Assembly (NCBI RefSeq): GCF_036711975.1
Contig: NC_091972.1
Span: forward strand, 935,001 to 999,000
Direction: 5' to 3'
Source of the DNA: Onthophagus taurus
Taxonomy: Eukaryota; Arthropoda; Insecta; Coleoptera; Scarabaeidae
DNA: 64,000 nucleotides
Every line of letters begins with the position of its first letter. Positions within the stretch are counted from its first letter, which is position 1. The translations under genes were made by a program, and so were the position numbers. The notes under the pieces are model-generated. The model saw only the letters and a program-made list of their open reading frames with translations. It was not told where the DNA came from and did no database searches. Of the stretch, positions 48,004 to 61,084 are shown piece by piece.

Positions 48004-50030
48004 ATCATTTTAAAAAGAAAGCTTTGAGCTTTAATTTAAAATAAGTTTCATTCTTTAATTTCAATAAATACGGCTTCCAGGAATTTTTAAATTAGCATCT
48101 TTTTTGACACTCTTAGGTTATACGAAAATGTAAGTTTTATTTCAACTTTTTTTTCTCTATATTTTTACAAATCAACCCAACAATTATTATACATCATTTT
48201 AAAGAGAAAGCTTTGAGCTTTAATTTAAAATAAGTTTCATTCTTTAATTTTAATAAATACGGCTTCCAGGAATTTTTAAATTAGCACCTTTTTTGACACT
48301 CTTAGGTTATACGAAAATGTAAGTTTTATTTCAACTTTTCTTTTCTCTATATTTTTCCAATCCAACCCAACAATTATTATACATCATTTTAAAGAGAAAG
48401 CTTTGAGCTTTAATTTAAAATAAGTTTCATTTTTTAATTTCAATAAATACGGCTTCCAGGAATTTTTAAATTAGCATCTTTTTTGACACTCTTAGGTTAT
48501 ATGAAAATGTAAGTTTTATTTCAACTTTTTTTTTCTCTATATTTTTCCAATCCAACCCAACAATTATTATACATCATTTTAAAGAGAAAGCTTTGAGCTT
48601 TAATTTAAAATAAGTTTCATTCTTTAATTTCAATAAATACGGCTTCTAGGAATTTTTAAATTAGCATCTTTTTTGACACTTTTAGGTTATTCGAAAATGT
48701 AAGTTTTGTTTCAACATTTTTTTTCTCTATATTTTTTCAATCCAACCCAACAATTATTATACATCTTTTTAAAGAGAAAGCTTTGAGCTTTAATTTAAAA
48801 TAAGTTTCATTCTTTAATTTCAATAAATACGGCTTCCAGGAATTTTTAAATTAGCATCTTTTTTGACACTCTTAGGTTATACGAAAATGTAAGTTTTATT
48901 TCAACTTTTTTTTTCTCTATATTTTTCGAATCCAACCCAACAATTATTATACATCATTTTAAAGAGAAAGCTTTGAGCTTTAATTTAAAATAAGTTTCAT
49001 TCTTTAATTTCAATAAATACGGCTTCCAGGAATTTTTAAATTAGCATCTTTTTTGACACTCTTAGGTTATACGAAAATGTAAGTTTTATTTCAACTTTTT
49101 TTTTCTCTATATTTTTCCAATTCAACCCAACAATTATTATACATCATTTTAAAGAGAAAGCTTTGAGCTTTAATTTAAAATAAGTTTCACTCTTTAATTT
49201 CAATAAATACGGCTTCCAGGAATTTTTAAATTAGCATCTTTTTTGACACTCTTAGGTTATACGAAAATGTAAGTTTTATTTCAACTTTTTTTTTCTCTAT
49301 ATTTTTCCAATCCAACCCATCAATTATTATACATCATTTTAAAGAGAAAGCTTTGAGCTTTAATTTAAAATAAGTTTCATTCTTTAATTTCAATAAATAC
49401 GGCTTCCAGGAATTTTTAAATTAGCATCTTTTTTGACACTTTTAGGTTATTCGAAAATGTAAGTTTTGTTTCAACATTTTTTTTCTCTATATTTTTTCAA
49501 TCCAACCCAACAATTATTATACATCTTTTTAAAGAGAAAGCTTTGAGCTTTAATTTAAAATAAGTTTTATTCCTTATTTTCAATAAAAATGGCTTCCAGG
49601 AATTTTTAAATTAGCATCTTTTTTGGTATTCTTAGGTTATATGAAAATGTATTTTTTATTTCAAAATTTTTTAAAAATATTTTTCCAATTCTACCCAACA
49701 ATTATTATACATCATTTTAAAGAGAAAGCTTTGAGCTTTAATATAGAATACGTCTCATTCTTTAATTTCAATAAATACGGCTTCCAGGAATTTTTAAATT
49801 AGCTTCTTTTTTGATACTTTTAGGTTATACGAAAATGTTTAGTTTTAACTCAATACTCTTTTTCTCAATATTTTCTAATTCAACCCATCGATTGTTATAC
49901 ATCGATTTAAACAGAAAGCTTTAAGCTTCAATTTAAAATAAGTTTTATTTCTTAATTTCAATAAACACGGTTTCCAGGAATTTTTGAATTAGCATCTTTT
50001 TTGACATTTAGACTATGCGAAAATAGGGGG
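48004..50030. repeat. 190-bp satellite, about 11 copies
   Basis: Units start near 48004, 48193, 48383, 48573, 48763, 48953, 49143, 49333, 49523, 49711 and 49901. Each contains AAAGAGAAAGCTTTGAGC, TACGGCTTCCAGGAATTTTT and TTCTCTATATTTTT. The outer copies are the most diverged, as expected if central copies are homogenised. A variant unit (GGTTATTCGAAAATG, CTTTTTAAAG) recurs 760 bp apart, i.e. every four units. Confidence 0.93.
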
Positions 50031-50099
50031 ATTGCATATTTTGCTAAAATTTTATTCCAAAGGCCTTTACTGAGTGTATTTTGATAGCGTTTTAATTCT

Positions 50100-51394
50100 G
50101 TCTGATTCTGTCACAAAGTTTCAAAATGTTTGACTTCATGGGACACATTGTTTGGTGTAGATTTTAAATTTCTTCCGCCATTTTTAAGCGAGTTATGACG
50201 TCATCGCTATTTTTTCAAATGACAATCCTTCATTTTTATTACGGAATATGAAAGAAGATTTTTTTCTGAATCTAATACAGTCAATATTAATATTGCTTAC
50301 ATAAGAAAATTTACTTTAAAGTTTAACTACTTCAGATTTGTTGACATGATGAGAATAGCAGTAGCCATGAGTAACTATGGTAACCAATTATTTTAAACAA
50401 TTTCCTAAGTGTCAAAAACTGATGTAGTAAGTAGTTGACCTCTTTAATACAACATATCTTGATCGCCAACTCATTAGCCAAAGTATGGTGAGCCTAGCTG
50501 TAACTAAATTTGACAGCATGGCCATCTCTCGAAGCATTTCTCGAAGTCTGGCCTACTAAATGTTGCAAGGGAAGTTCAACAAATCGTGGTTTTGGCTGGG
50601 CAAGAAAACCCTCATGTTACTGGGTCTAATTTCGGCATTAGTAAATCAACGGTTCATAAAATTTTAAAACCCGCAAAATGTCATTCCCATAAAGTAAACC
50701 TGATTCACGAGCAATGAATCGTAGTTTTTGCAACGATGACGAAGACTTTGTCAAAAACATAATTTTTTCGACGAAGGGGCATTTAAATTGAGTAGACAAG
50801 TAAATAGACAAAATTGTCGGTATTGCGCTACCCAAAATCCAAATTAACCAAGAAAGTCGCACACTCAATATCCGCCAAAGATTTGAGGAAACCTTAAGTG
50901 GAAAGAGATGTTTAAATTTTTTCAAAGCGATGTCATTCCTTCCATCCCGATAATGTTGACACAACTCAATTCCAACGGCAGTTATTCCAACAAGATGGCG
51001 TGCCACTACACTTCAAGAAGCTTTACGAAAGCAGTTTTTAATACTCAGGGAATTGTTTAGAATAATTGGTTACCATAGTTACTCATCGCTACTGCTATTT
51101 TTATCATTATACAAATTTGAAGTAATTAAACTTTAAAGTAATTTTTCTCGAAAATTTTCTTATGTAACCAATATTAATATTGACTGTAAGTAAATCCTAT
51201 TTCATATTCCGCAATAAAAATGGAGCATTGCCACTTAAAAAAATTTCGATGACGCCATAACTCGTTTAAAAATGGCGGAAAAAGTTTGAAATCTACACCA
51301 AAAAATTTAAATCTTTAGACCCGTTTCAGGGATTTTTCCATAAACCGTTTATTATGATTTTATCGCCTATATCCATTACTTTATGGACACACTG
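50100..51394 (+). mobile_element. Decayed mariner-type element
   Basis: Left and right parts are inverted relative to each other (CGCCATTTTTAAGCGAG near 50177; complement near 51270) and related to the subterminal sequence of the element at 36430-43700. The right end reads GGACACACTG followed by TA. The left end is uncertain. Confidence 0.65.
50560..51050 (+). pseudogene. Remnant of a mariner transposase
   Basis: Fragments in shifting frames read NFGISKSTVHKILK (helix-turn-helix), FFDEGAFKLSRQVNRQNCRY (first aspartate) and QQDGVPLHF (second aspartate). Stops and frameshifts throughout; the third aspartate region is not found. Confidence 0.65.
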
Positions 51395-52195
51395 TATATT
51401 TAATTTTATCATTTTATTTGAAGATCGTTTCGCAAAATTCATGAATGAAATGACAAGTAAACTCACGTTGCTATAGTAACTAAATAGCATTTAGCGTTTT
51501 CCTCGCCTACTATAATTAAAAATTTGAATTTTAATCTTTAATATTTTAGAATTGAAAAATAACGCTTATTTTATGCAGATACATCAATGCGTGTGATACA
51601 TCATTGGAGAGCTAAAAATATGCTCTTTTCAGTAACATCATAATCAACTATAGTTTGTATTAAAAAAAATACAACTTTATGTTATATCTCAAAAATTATC
51701 AGCTATGTTTTTTTTAAAATTTTTCAACAGCAGTATATTCTACTCAAAAATGTGTCTTAAGAACGTATTAACCCCATTTCTCTAATTTCCAAAATAAACG
51801 ATATATCAACATTTTTTTAAATCGCTCAAATTTGACTTTTTGGTTATAACTTAAAAATAAAAGAAGATAGAGATTTGGTTTTTGCGGAATTGGATTAGTC
51901 TCGGAAAAAGAGACCGAGACATGGCACCTACTTTTTTCGTATCTCTTATAGTTTCTAAGATAGCCTATAATAACACCCAAATTTGACCACCTGTACAGCC
52001 GAGATACAGGATGTGTCTGAAAATCGTAAATTTCAAACACTCCCTGTATATCAAAAACGAAGAGGGCTATGAAAATTTGGTTTGCGCCATTGTAAGTTTT
52101 ACAAAAAAGTAGCTCAGGTTCGCGAATGTCGCAACTTTCTATCTTTCATAATAACGGAGAGACACCCTGTACATTAAGTAGAACTAAATTATTTG
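51395..52195. other. Repeat-derived intergenic DNA
   Basis: Contains mariner/MITE-like words (CACCTGTACAG near 51989, CACCCTGTACATT near 52162) without clear partners. No gene. Confidence 0.4.
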
Positions 52196-52400
52196 CACAA
52201 TAAATAATTTAAATAAGTAAAGTCGAGTTGTTTGCTTAGACATTTATTGATTTATAGACGACAGTATAATTTAACACCAATATAATTTTTTAAATATATC
52301 TGATATGTATAGTATGATATGTATCTTTCTCGTGACGCCGAGACAAACTCTGCGCAGGAGTTTCTTTAACTTTTCTTTATCCAATTCTTAACCGTAATTT
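52196..52400. repeat. Second copy of the Mlc-c 3' flank
   Basis: A diverged direct repeat of 46165-46320, including the poly(A)-signal word. It shows an old duplication, now separated by about 5.9 kb of repeats. Confidence 0.65.
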
Positions 52401-53093
52401 ATACGCTGTCGATCCGTTAACTTTTTTCTTTTGGGGGATGATTCCAAGTTCATTTTTCAATGTGCGTGTGTTTATTTATTTTTTTTTTGATTAGCTCGAA
52501 CAAACGCTTTGCATTACGCAAACAGACATAGTACATCACAGATAGACGGTTAAATCTGAAACACATATGCGTCCTATAGACGCATACACATACAACAGAG
52601 CATATGCGAGAATCGCAATATTTGTGCCTAGCTCCTATTTTTTTAGATATGTTTCCGCGTACTTCGTTCTTCCGGAGTATATTATTTATATGTATTTATA
52701 ATTTTCTTAAAATCTCCGGGAAATACAAATTCATTTTTTTTAAGTTTTTGTTACTTGTATTATGTATTCTCTAATCTAGGCCAGAGATTTTATGGTTTTA
52801 AAACTCGTCGAAAAAGATCTTACGCACGAATATACTATATAAATGCCTCAGCCAAATAGAGTTTTACTTTAACACTAATACGTCGGTTCGATTTACACTT
52901 TTTAGGATCTAAGAGGGGGATTTACGGGAGCAAGCTGGACGAGAAAATGGGGCACCGATTGACATGAAACTTTGTAAACTACGAAGGTACATTGTAGATG
53001 TTTTTTTGGGGGTTTGTTTGGGCAGCTTACTCCGGATTATTTCAAGATTCAGGGACTGATGGGACGCTTTCTTATTTTTTATTCCTCTTCTGC
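52401..53093. other. 3' flank of the neuropeptide gene, no gene seen
   Basis: An AATAAA for the minus-strand gene is at 53078-53083, only 11 nt past its stop. The rest is unique AT-rich DNA. Confidence 0.45.
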
Positions 53094-56000
53094 TTAATGC
53101 ATTTGCCTCTTGAAAGAAGCGATTCCAGTTAGACGCTTTTCACCAGCGGTATGTTGAACTACGTTCTTTATTTGATCAGCTGCCACAGGTCCTATGCACA
53201 CCAAAGGATCTTTGAAGTAAGAACATACCTGCAAAACAACACAAAAATAAAGATAATATAGATATTTAGTCACATATTGACCTAACATTGAATATTCCAA
53301 CGCAACCTCATTGTTATCAAAACAATAAAATTAATTAGTTGTGTTACATGTAACTGGTATTCATTACTGTTACACTGTATAAAAGTAATCAATAGGTTGA
53401 CGAGTTCATTAACAAGTTTAATGGAGATATTTTCCGTAAATTTGGAATTCATGTTGTTATAACATGCTTGGTAATAATAATATCTTTGTAATTCATCAAT
53501 TAATTACACCAGCAGTTTATTTTAATAACATACTATGCAAATTAAATATACAAACTAAATCAGGTTTAATATACAATATTCGCACATATACCTATTCATC
53601 ATATATTAGTAGTAATAATATAGAGCTCGAAAATAAATAAACGATTTCTTGTAAAAAGATAGAACTGAAATTTTTTATCTAAATTCGTTGCTGCGCTGAC
53701 AAAGTCGACGTTGTAGCTAGAGATGAAAGAGAAGAATATTCTCGTTTTCGAACATATTCTCCACTAGAACATTCTCCGAGGTAATTTTCTCATCGAGGTT
53801 CACACCTATTAGTTTGGGGTGTTAAAAATAATCATTGGCAATCATTTTTCAAACATTTGAGACCATCTTTCAAAATACCTACACGTTATGTATTATCAAG
53901 TAAATTACTGGACGAGTATGAAAAAGTTGATGCAGACATTAAAATGAAAATTGGAGAAGCGAATGCTCTTAGCTTACAGTGTGATGGTAGGAGCAACCAA
54001 AGGAACGAATCTATACTTAACTTCATTATTACTATACCAAACCTTGTGTTTTATAAAACTTTGCTAACAAAAATTTGTTGATAAGAATATATTGCTGAAA
54101 AAATCAATGAAATTTTGAGAGAAGTTGGTACTGAAAAATTCTTTGGTATAGTAACCGATAATGCTAGTGAAATGGTTAAAGCAAGAAATATACTTCATGA
54201 AAAGTACAAAGATATTTCTGTTTATGGATGTATTGCTCATACGTTAAATTTGTTAATTGTAGACATTTCAAAAATGAAAACCATGTCTACTATTATGTCA
54301 TCTTCTTTTAAAATTTAAATTCTTCCCTTCTTTTAAACTCACACCATGTCGATCTTCTTGATACAAAATATGTATTAAAAACAAGTTTGTGAAACAGTTG
54401 AAGATATACTCAGTAAACGAGTTGCAAAGTTGGATGAGGATTTTTTATGGGTAACCAGTAACCCTATTGTTAACTACATAACCCAACTGGAAGGAGATAA
54501 ACCAAGGTTAAGCCAAGTAACTGAATGCTTTGATGAATTGGAAGGTCATTTTGAAACAACCCTTACTTTAAGCCCTTTGCTTAACCAAGAGGAAATGGAA
54601 CTAAAAAAATTTTTAGTTAACAGAAAGCTAATGGCAATAAATCCAATCCATATTGCTGCAAATATTTCTGTAACAAGTCCAGACGAGTGTGCAGAGGTAA
54701 TGACAGAATTGCCCTTTTATCGATCTGAAGAAGGGTTATTTGGAAAACCATATGTTTTAAAATCCGTGCGAAAACTACATCCCGTTGTATGGTGGAAGGG
54801 AACTTGTTTTGCGTCGAGTGCAGTAACAGAAAAAAGCTTCAGCTTTATTCACACTGCGAAAAGAAATCGGCTTACGGCTGAACGAGCTGATAAAATAACT
54901 GTCATTCCTCATAATTTAAAATTATTAGATTCTGCCACCAATGTGGAGGTTAATGAAGGCAATGAAGACCTTTCTGATATTGAAGTGATTGAATGCAGTG
55001 ATTTGGAAACTTTGTCAGAGCTGTCTGAAAATTCATTAGATTCGATCTAATAATTGTTTAATTTTTCTTAAAATAATACTCGTTTTTGTTGTTTTTTTTT
55101 TGTTATTTGTTTCAAAGAATAAATTGTTTTCTACAATTACCAAACTTACAGTTGTGTTTGCTTAGTTTTGAATGACGAGAAAGGAAAGATGGATGAAGTA
55201 GCACACATCCAATGGTTATCGACGAGCTACAGACCGTTTTACAGACAATTTCGACTAAGTAGATCTAAGCAGTTTTCTTGTTTTTATAATGTTGTAGGAG
55301 CTCCACAACCCTAATATATTCAATGGTTACAAGCCCTTATTGTTGCCTTATTTGTACCTTTAATTCAAAAGCTCCGACATATTCTATTTAAAATCCCAGT
55401 TTAAATATTAATTATAAAAATTTAAAAACAACTTTAAAATGAGCATAAAACTTTTTTGCACTTTAAATAACATTTTAATTAATGCTAAAAATCATAGTTT
55501 ATTATCTCTTAGTTTTATCTAAGTTAATGAAAAACAAACATAACAGCATTCGTTAATAGTATATTATTATATGAGCATATAATGCTCATATATGCTCATT
55601 ATATGCGAGTAGAATACTATACTTTGTCTACGACTATTGAAATTGATTCCATAAATTTATTTTGCCCAAGACTACCTTATAATATATACCTTATGAATGA
55701 GTTTTCTAAAACAAAATGGTAGTCATTTTTCACGGAGTGAATAATAGCGGTGAATAATAATCATTATTCACGGGTAGCCATCTTGACCAGACTAATAATA
55801 GTTATTTGAAACGTTAAATGTTCAAAAAATGTCAATTTAATTCAATTTTTTAGGAGTTTCTAAATGTTTGACATTAAAAAAACCGATTTAAGCATAAATT
55901 AATTAATTTTCGTAAAGAAAACGACGTTTTATAAAACTGACACTTAATTTTGACAAATTATTGTGAAGTTGGTTACAGTTAGTAACATTGAATTTGTGTC

Positions 56001-57751
56001 ACATTGACGTTTAACCTCTATTCAAAAATTTATTTAAAAAATAAATTTATGGAATCAATTTCAATAGTCGTGGACAAAGTATAGTATTCTACTCGCATAT
56101 AATGAGCAATTATTCACTCAGGTTAATTATGCCACTCGCTACGCTCGTGACATAAACTTAACCTTCGTGAATAATAGCCCTCATTATATGCTCATATAAT
56201 AATATACTATTTTAAATAAATTTTTGGATAAAGGTTAAACGTCAATGTGACACAAATTCAATGTTACTAACTGTAACCAACTTCACAACAATTTGTCAAA
56301 ATTAAATAATCAGTTTTATAAAACGTCGTTTTCTTTAGGAAAATTAATTAATTTATGCTTAAATCATACGAAAAAAGGAATTTGTTTAGGTTTTTTTAAT
56401 GTCAAACATTTAGAAACTCCTAAAAAATTGAATTAAATTCACGTTTTTTGAACTTTTAACGTTTCAAATAATTATTATTATGGTCAAGATGGCTACCCGT
56501 GGATAATGATTATTATTCACCGCTATTATTCACTCCGTGAAAAATGACTACCATTATTATAAGGTAGTCGTGGACAAAATTCATTAAATAATTAACTTTT
56601 AATTGTTTGATGAAAATTGTATTTACCTTTCTGGGAGCTTGTCTATGACGTCTTTGTAATTGGCAACAAAGTCCCCTGGAAATATCGCATTCGCTAGACA
56701 TGTTGCATAATTCGGCGTACTGTTTGTCTTGTTGTACCGGAGGTCTACATACTCGAGTAGAAACTCCCTGTTCATTATCGGCGCAAACTAATCCAGATTC
56801 GCAATCGCTATCTCTACGGCACAATTCACCCACACGTCGTCCGTAGGCGAACAAGCAGGATCCGATCACTGAAATTGAAATGTAAGATGAGATTGAATTG
56901 ACACAAAAAGACAGCTCCGGGAAATTGGAATTTTGAATCATGAAAAATATATCTGAGAAAATGAAAGAGGAAAATTGTAAACATTTCGAATATGATGGAA
57001 TGAAATATTTTACTAGAGGCGCAATTTTTTGAAAGCGTAAAATAACGTTTGAAAATGCTGATTTACCTCCATCAACGTCGACGCAAACGGATCCTGGACA
57101 ACAGTGTTCGTTTGAAGTACACCGCCTTCCGTAACAAGGTTCGTCATCGCTTTCCACCTCGAATTCTTCGATAGTGTTGTCGTCGCCGGTTCTCTGAAAT
57201 CGATAAAGCAAGACCAAACCATTAAGTTGTGGCTGCATTATGTTCTATTTTTGCTCGACCGAAATCAATGGGAGAGTATTCGTGGCGCTTTCAAAGGCAG
57301 TCAGGTATTTTGTCCTTTATTCCATCAATCGATTTTTTACTTTTTAGTTATTTTTAGATAAAAACCAATTTTTCATTCAAAATTATCGTTACTTGAAATA
57401 TACAGATAATTTTAATTGGAAAATTAATATTCCCGCGACTCAATTCACAGTTCAATAATTTATAACGTGCTTAATTAGTATAAATGTTAGTTCGATTTGT
57501 GGTAGTGGAGAAAGCCGTTTATAACGTCGTAATAGAATTCGATAATAAATAGGGCCATTTTTATTTATAGATTTATTGTTTTGATAAATTTGTATTAATT
57601 GTAATTAATTACTTACCGGAATGAAATTGCCGTGGCCTCCGTATCCCATGTTCGCTAACATTTCCGGGGAAAATCTATTGAAAAGCCCTCCCCATGCGTC
57701 AACCTGTCTCCCAACCAAACAAATGGCTATAAGTGCTATTAATGCCCTCAT
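53094..57751 (-). CDS. ITG-like neuropeptide precursor (prohormone-3 type)
   Basis: A secreted precursor of 212 residues from four minus-strand coding exons: 57617-57751, 57067-57193, 56627-56868 and 53094-53228, all with GT-AG junctions and matching phase. The N-terminal signal peptide is MRALIALIAICLVGRQVDA, followed by WGGLFNRFSPEMLANMGYGG, a hallmark of this family. The central part is cysteine-rich (EPCYGRRCTSNEHCCPGSVC, GSCLFAYGRRVGELCRR, CNMSSECDISRGLCCQLQRR). The last exon has VCSYFKDPLVCIGPVAADQI and then a dibasic-bounded stretch KR-LTGIASF-KR before a QMH end. By analogy the predicted mature peptide is LTGIASF. An acceptor at 57762-57763 just before the ATG implies an upstream noncoding exon. 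The last intron (53229-56626) has swollen with a hAT fragment and foldback DNA. Confidence 0.9.
53812..55050 (+). pseudogene. hAT-type transposase fragment
   Basis: A relic of a DUF659/hAT-like transposase inside an intron, antisense to the host gene. Three segments lie in one frame: LRPSFKIPTRYVLSSKLLDEY to QCDGRSNQRNESILNF (DUF659-like), then FGIVTDNASEMVKARNIL with YGCIAHTLNLLI, then a segment from about 54380 to the C-terminus (FSFIHTAKRNRLTAERADKI). TGA near 54079 and TAA near 54316 interrupt the frame. Part of the catalytic middle is missing near 54320-54380, as is the N-terminal BED finger. Confidence 0.8.
55548..56575. mobile_element. Nested foldback elements in the neuropeptide intron
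   Basis: Outer arms about 55716-56060 and 56200-56572 are inverted copies (GGTGAATAATAATCATTATT and GGGTAGCCATCTTGACCA on the left, with complements on the right). A further pair, about 55560-55660 and 56040-56215, holds ATATGAGCATATAATGCTCA-type palindromes and CACTCGCTACGCTCGTG. The right arm runs to within ~50 nt of the exon at 56627. Confidence 0.7.
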
Positions 57752-57769
57752 TTTGTTGACGCTGAAATA

Positions 57770-58320
57770 AATATTAATGAATATATATTAATTTATGGAT
57801 AAATAATAATTACATTTTCATTTTTAGAATATTCTCCAATAAGTTTTTGATTTTATCGACACCTACTTAAGCTTAGTTATAAGGTAATGTGATTTGAATA
57901 TTGATTGATTCTACCACGAAGGTGAATATACTGTTAATTTTGGTTTAGTTCAACTTGATAATTAACTACTCGTATTACGCGTGGTTATAGCATTGATAGA
58001 TATTGTTGTAAGTTCAAATACCAGATTTATTTGATCTTTCATTCAAGGAATGCTGTTATAATAATTTTACCCAACATTTTGCACGTATGGAGATTTTACC
58101 AATTTGGAGTTATTATTAACTAGTATAGAGTGTTTTCATAATAAAGTTTTTTGATAGCAATAAAAATGTGAATTTTCGAGATGAATTTCAAGATTATATG
58201 TATCCATTAGATTGATCTAAGGCAATCATTTCTTGTTATGCTCTGTCTTAATATTTAGATTTAGACATCAAATTTAAGACGCATATAACCCGAAAAACCA
58301 ACGAAGCGTATCTAGTATTG
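57770..58320. other. Upstream intron or flank of the neuropeptide gene
   Basis: AT-rich DNA without coding potential, probably part of the intron separating the ATG exon from an upstream leader exon. Confidence 0.45.
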
Positions 58321-58329
58321 AGTATAGTG

Positions 58330-59905
58330 CAAGTATATATACACTTGCACTGTCCCACATAAAATGTAACATAACTAAATAGTAAAGGTATTGGGTGGAA
58401 AAGGAAAAGTTTTGCTTGAAAAAGGTGGCGTCCTTATGATAACTCTGAGTTTCCGTCTTAAGAAACGCACGGCTAAACCCGAATGATTCTAGTTATTGGT
58501 CTAGTGTTAGTTCTACTCTTTGTTCAATAAAACCATACAACAATCTAGCGCTGCATAACAATTAAAACTAGAACCTAGAACTGCTTTAGACGCCGGGCTA
58601 AACCCGAATGTTGTTTGCATAGTAAAAGTGTTAGTGTAAAACTAGCACTAACACTAGACCTAGAACTAGAATCATTTGGGTTTAGCCGCACGTCTCTAAA
58701 GACGGCTAAACCCGAATGTTTCTAGTTCTAGGTGTAGTGTTAGTTCTAGTTTTACACTTGCACTGTCACTAGAACTAATATTAGACCTAGAACTAGAAAC
58801 ATTCGGGTTTTGCCGTGCGTCTCATAAGACGGCTAAACCCGAATGATTCTAGTTATTGGTCTAGTGTTAGTTCTACACTTTGTTCAATAAAACCATACAA
58901 CAATCTAGCGCTGCATAACAATTAAAACTAGAACCTAGAACTGCTTTAGACGCCGGGCTAAACCCGAATGTTTCTGCAGAGTAAAAGTGTTAGTGTAAAA
59001 CTAGCACTAACACTAGACCTAGTACTAGAATCATTTGGGTTTAGCCGCACGTCTCTAAAGACGGCTAAACCCGAATGTTTCTAGTTCTAGGTGTAGTGTT
59101 AGTTCTAGTTTTACACTTGCACTGTCACTAGAACTAATATTAGACCTAGAACTAGAAACATTCGGGTTTTGCCGTGCGTCTCATAAGACGGCTAAACCCG
59201 AATGATTCTAGTTATTGGTCTAGTATTAGTTCTACTCTTTGTTCAATAAAACCATACAACAATCTAGCGCTGCATAACAATTAAAACTAGAACTGCTTTA
59301 GACGCCGGGCTAAACCCGAATGTTTCTGCATAGTAAAAGTGTTAGTGTAAAACTAGTACTAACACTAGACCTAGAACTAGAATCATTTGGGTTTAGCCGC
59401 ACGTCTCTAAAGACGGCTAAACCCGAATGTTTCTAGTTCTAGGTGTAGTGTTAGTTCTAGTTTTACACTTGCACTGTCACTAGAACTAATATTAGACCTA
59501 GAACTAGAAACATTCGGGTTTTGCCGTGCGTCTCATAAGACGGCTAAAGCCGAATTCTACTTCGAATTCTAGCTCTTGGTCTAATGTTTGTTCTACTTTT
59601 AGTTCAATAAAAATATACAACAATCTAGCGCCGCATAACAATTAAAACTAGAACTAACACTAGACCTAGAGCTAGAAAGTTTCTGAAGGCGCACGGCTAA
59701 ACCCGAATGTTTCTAGGTATTTTATGCTAACTAGCGCTACCTACCATCTACCAGCCGTCTTAAAAGGGGTACGGCTAAACGGAATGCTTCTAGTTCTAGG
59801 TCTAGTGTTAGTTCTAGTGCTAGTGTTGGTCTACTTTTATTTGTTTTTCAGCGCTAGACTGTTGGATATTTTTATCCAGATGAGAGATGCTCCAAAAGTT
59901 TTACA
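58330..59905. repeat. CTAG-rich hairpin repeat, locus 6
   Basis: The left end carries CACTTGCACTGTCCCACATA with AAATGTAACAT (about 58340-58375), matching the ends of loci 1, 2 and 4. The interior has about three tandem units of ~360 bp (GGGTTTTGCCGTGCGTCTCA near 58803, 59164 and 59517), each built of paired hairpin words. Confidence 0.8.
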
Positions 59906-61080
59906 CTGACCGTTTGGACATCTCTATTTTCTGATGTTTGTAGGAAAGTAGTTTGGCAACAATATTATAACCATCAGGTTTCTAATGGAATAGATAATAT
60001 GTCTGCATATATTTCTGCAACATATCGTATTTTACCTACAAAGCAGATATTCTAATCGCTATAATCTAGTTATTAGATATTTTCAAAGAAGAGCTTTGAA
60101 CTACGATTTCCTTTTAAGTCCCTATTACGCATTCTGTTATAACATCCTGCTATGGGGACATATAGCTATGGACGAAGGAATGTTTAAAGCACTTAAACGA
60201 ATTATAAGACTTTTTTTAGTACTTCTTGCTATCAAATCACATAGTTTTTATGATTCGTCATAAAATAGAGTGTTTTAGCTTTAATTTAAAATATATATCA
60301 TCGATTAATAATTTTGTTGAAATAATTCTTTAAAGGTTATATTTTTTTTGAGAATACGAAAATAACATCTTTTATTAATTTGATGTTTAGGATTTTTTTC
60401 TTGTGCTTCTTGCTATCAAACCTTACAGTGTTTGTAGTTCATCATAAAATAGAAAGACTCTATTTGACTCTACTCTTTTGATTTAAGATAAGAAAATGAA
60501 CATCTATTAAGAGTCAAAAAATAAACTTAAAAAAAAATTTAAAAAAAAGGGTATTTTGGTTGGATGAAAAAGGCGAAGTAAACCTAAAAAATAAAGAAAA
60601 AGTAAGGCAGATTATGATGTAACTAACATTATTAAGCTTAATTAAAATTCTAAAAAGTCAAAAAAAAATTTTAATCTATTTAAAAATGTATTAAGGTCAT
60701 CATGAAAGGTCGTAGGTAAAATGAATTCAAGTAAAATTTTTCAAGTGGAATTATTTGGTGGTTACCTTCCTAGAAATGTGCATATATTGCGTCGGGACGC
60801 GACGTTCAACAAATAACGTACAATTTGTATGAATTTCATCACGCCCCTTGTACTTGTACCACGCACATTTACATACGCGAACACGAAGTATTTGCACTGT
60901 AAATACTACTAATTTACATTTAAAAACCCTATCGTTATCTACCTAAATAGTTATAATTGACATCACTTTATTTTAATATATTTTATTTAAAACTTCAACA
61001 TAAAAGTGTTTAAGAACATATAAGTTTCAATGAAATCTTTAAATAACGCATGAAAAATTCAAAGAAATATAATAATTAAC
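59906..61080. other. AT-rich DNA, no gene seen
   Basis: No recognisable coding or repeat structure. Possibly intronic if the leader exon at about 61.1 kb is real. Confidence 0.45.
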
Positions 61081-61084
61081 TTAC

